A stretch of 14,421 nt of DNA from Planctomycetaceae bacterium (lineage in GTDB: Bacteria > Planctomycetota > Planctomycetia > Pirellulales > Lacipirellulaceae). This document shows positions 14,063 through 14,421 of the stretch, piece by piece. Location of the stretch: the NCBI GenBank assembly GCA_002713555.1, contig PATG01000060.1, positions 10,801-25,221 of the forward strand, written 5' to 3'. A program made the position numbers and the translations under genes. The notes below the pieces were generated by a model that worked only from the letters and a program-made list of their open reading frames with translations, searched no databases and had not been told where the DNA came from. Position 1 is the first letter of the stretch; each line of letters opens with the position of its first letter.

Positions 14063-14421
14063 ATGAATAACTTATTGGAGAGGGGCTGGCGCTCCTTGTT
14101 CGTGGCAACAATTCTATCAATTAGTGCCGTGATTGTGTCAGGTGAGTTGGCAGTGGCCGCAGAAGAAGCACCCGTAGAAACAGCGGAAGCCGCTGATTTG
14201 GGCGTGGGTTATGCTCTAGACAATGCCATGTTATTTTTGGCAGCCGTACTCGTATTCTTTATGCAGGCTGGCTTTGCCATGGTGGAAGCAGGCTTTAATT
14301 CTTCCAAAAACGCAGTCAACATTCTGTTTAAGAACTCCATGGACATCTGCGTGGGTGTCTTGCTGTTCTTTGTGGTTGGCTTCGGAATCATGTACCCGGG
14401 CAGTTACGGAATCAATGTTGA
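14063..14421 (+). CDS. amt: Ammonium transporter, N-terminal part (runs off right edge)
   Basis: The frame is open from ATG 14063 to the window end, 119 codons. An N-terminal signal peptide is visible: ERGWRSLFVATILSISAVIVS, with likely cleavage after AVA or AVAA near residue 32-33. A short acidic linker (EEAPVETAEAADLG) follows. Then comes the Amt/MEP/Rh core: DNAMLFLAAVLVFFMQAGFA as the first core helix, MVEAGFNSSKNAVNILFKN, and ICVGVLLFFVVGFGIMYPG as the next helix. Amt proteins are trimeric inner-membrane channels for ammonium uptake, normally gated by the PII protein GlnK. No glnK is visible in this window. Signal peptides occur in several bacterial Amt proteins. AAAGG (14049-14053) stands 9 nt before the ATG, one of the few good ribosome-binding sites here. 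The sigma54 promoter upstream fits nitrogen regulation. Confidence 0.93.
   Translation, partial: MNNLLERGWRSLFVATILSISAVIVSGELAVAAEEAPVETAEAADLGVGYALDNAMLFLAAVLVFFMQAGFAMVEAGFNSSKNAVNILFKNSMDICVGVLLFFVVGFGIMYPGSYGINV

Noticed and set aside
1..14421. Search for tRNA, rRNA, CRISPR arrays, insertion sequences and attachment sites
   Set aside because: No clover-leaf tRNA pattern, regularly spaced repeats, transposase-like proteins or flanking target duplications were seen by eye.

Overview
The window is a stretch of bacterial chromosome made almost entirely of conserved housekeeping genes. The order polA-coaE-rho followed by ribH-nusB-ftsY, moderate GC, rare Shine-Dalgarno motifs, and a membrane-anchored coiled-coil protein with no obvious counterpart in model bacteria suggest a Planctomycete of the Pirellulales type. 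That placement is inference from gene order and protein style, not from a marker RNA.

Layout. 1-276, minus strand: an open frame without a start codon that encodes the catalytic-domain half of an alpha/beta hydrolase ('TPHRGS' family) and runs off the left edge. It looks like a 5'-truncated remnant. 280-585: non-coding, with a cluster of short palindromes and a 19-codon upstream ORF. 586-1869: a SlyD-like FKBP prolyl isomerase and a SAM hydrolase (DUF62 family), 9 bp apart. 2060-4184: bioA and a class I glutamine amidotransferase, 19 bp apart. 4185-5594, minus strand: a membrane/coiled-coil protein with a BRCT-like C-terminal part, whose stop codon abuts the amidotransferase stop. 5595-6232: a 638-bp divergent regulatory region with two back-to-back sigma70-type promoter candidates. 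6233-9775: polA and coaE. 10051-13590: rho, ribH, nusB and ftsY. 13591-14062: a non-coding region holding a textbook GG-N10-GC sigma54 promoter and structured leader elements. 14063 to the right edge: the start of an ammonium transporter gene, including its signal peptide.

How the genes fit together. polA and coaE serve replication/repair and CoA synthesis. rho and nusB both act on transcription termination or antitermination. ribH makes the riboflavin precursor, and ftsY is the SRP receptor. bioA makes the biotin intermediate DAPA. Its neighbours include a SAM-degrading enzyme and a glutamine amidotransferase, but no metabolic link between them is shown. The amt gene is probably nitrogen-regulated through sigma54.

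I see no mobile element, CRISPR array, tRNA or rRNA, and no clearly new multi-gene system. The items most worth a second look are the hidden hydrolase remnant, the coiled-coil/BRCT-like protein, the divergent promoter pair and the sigma54-amt leader.
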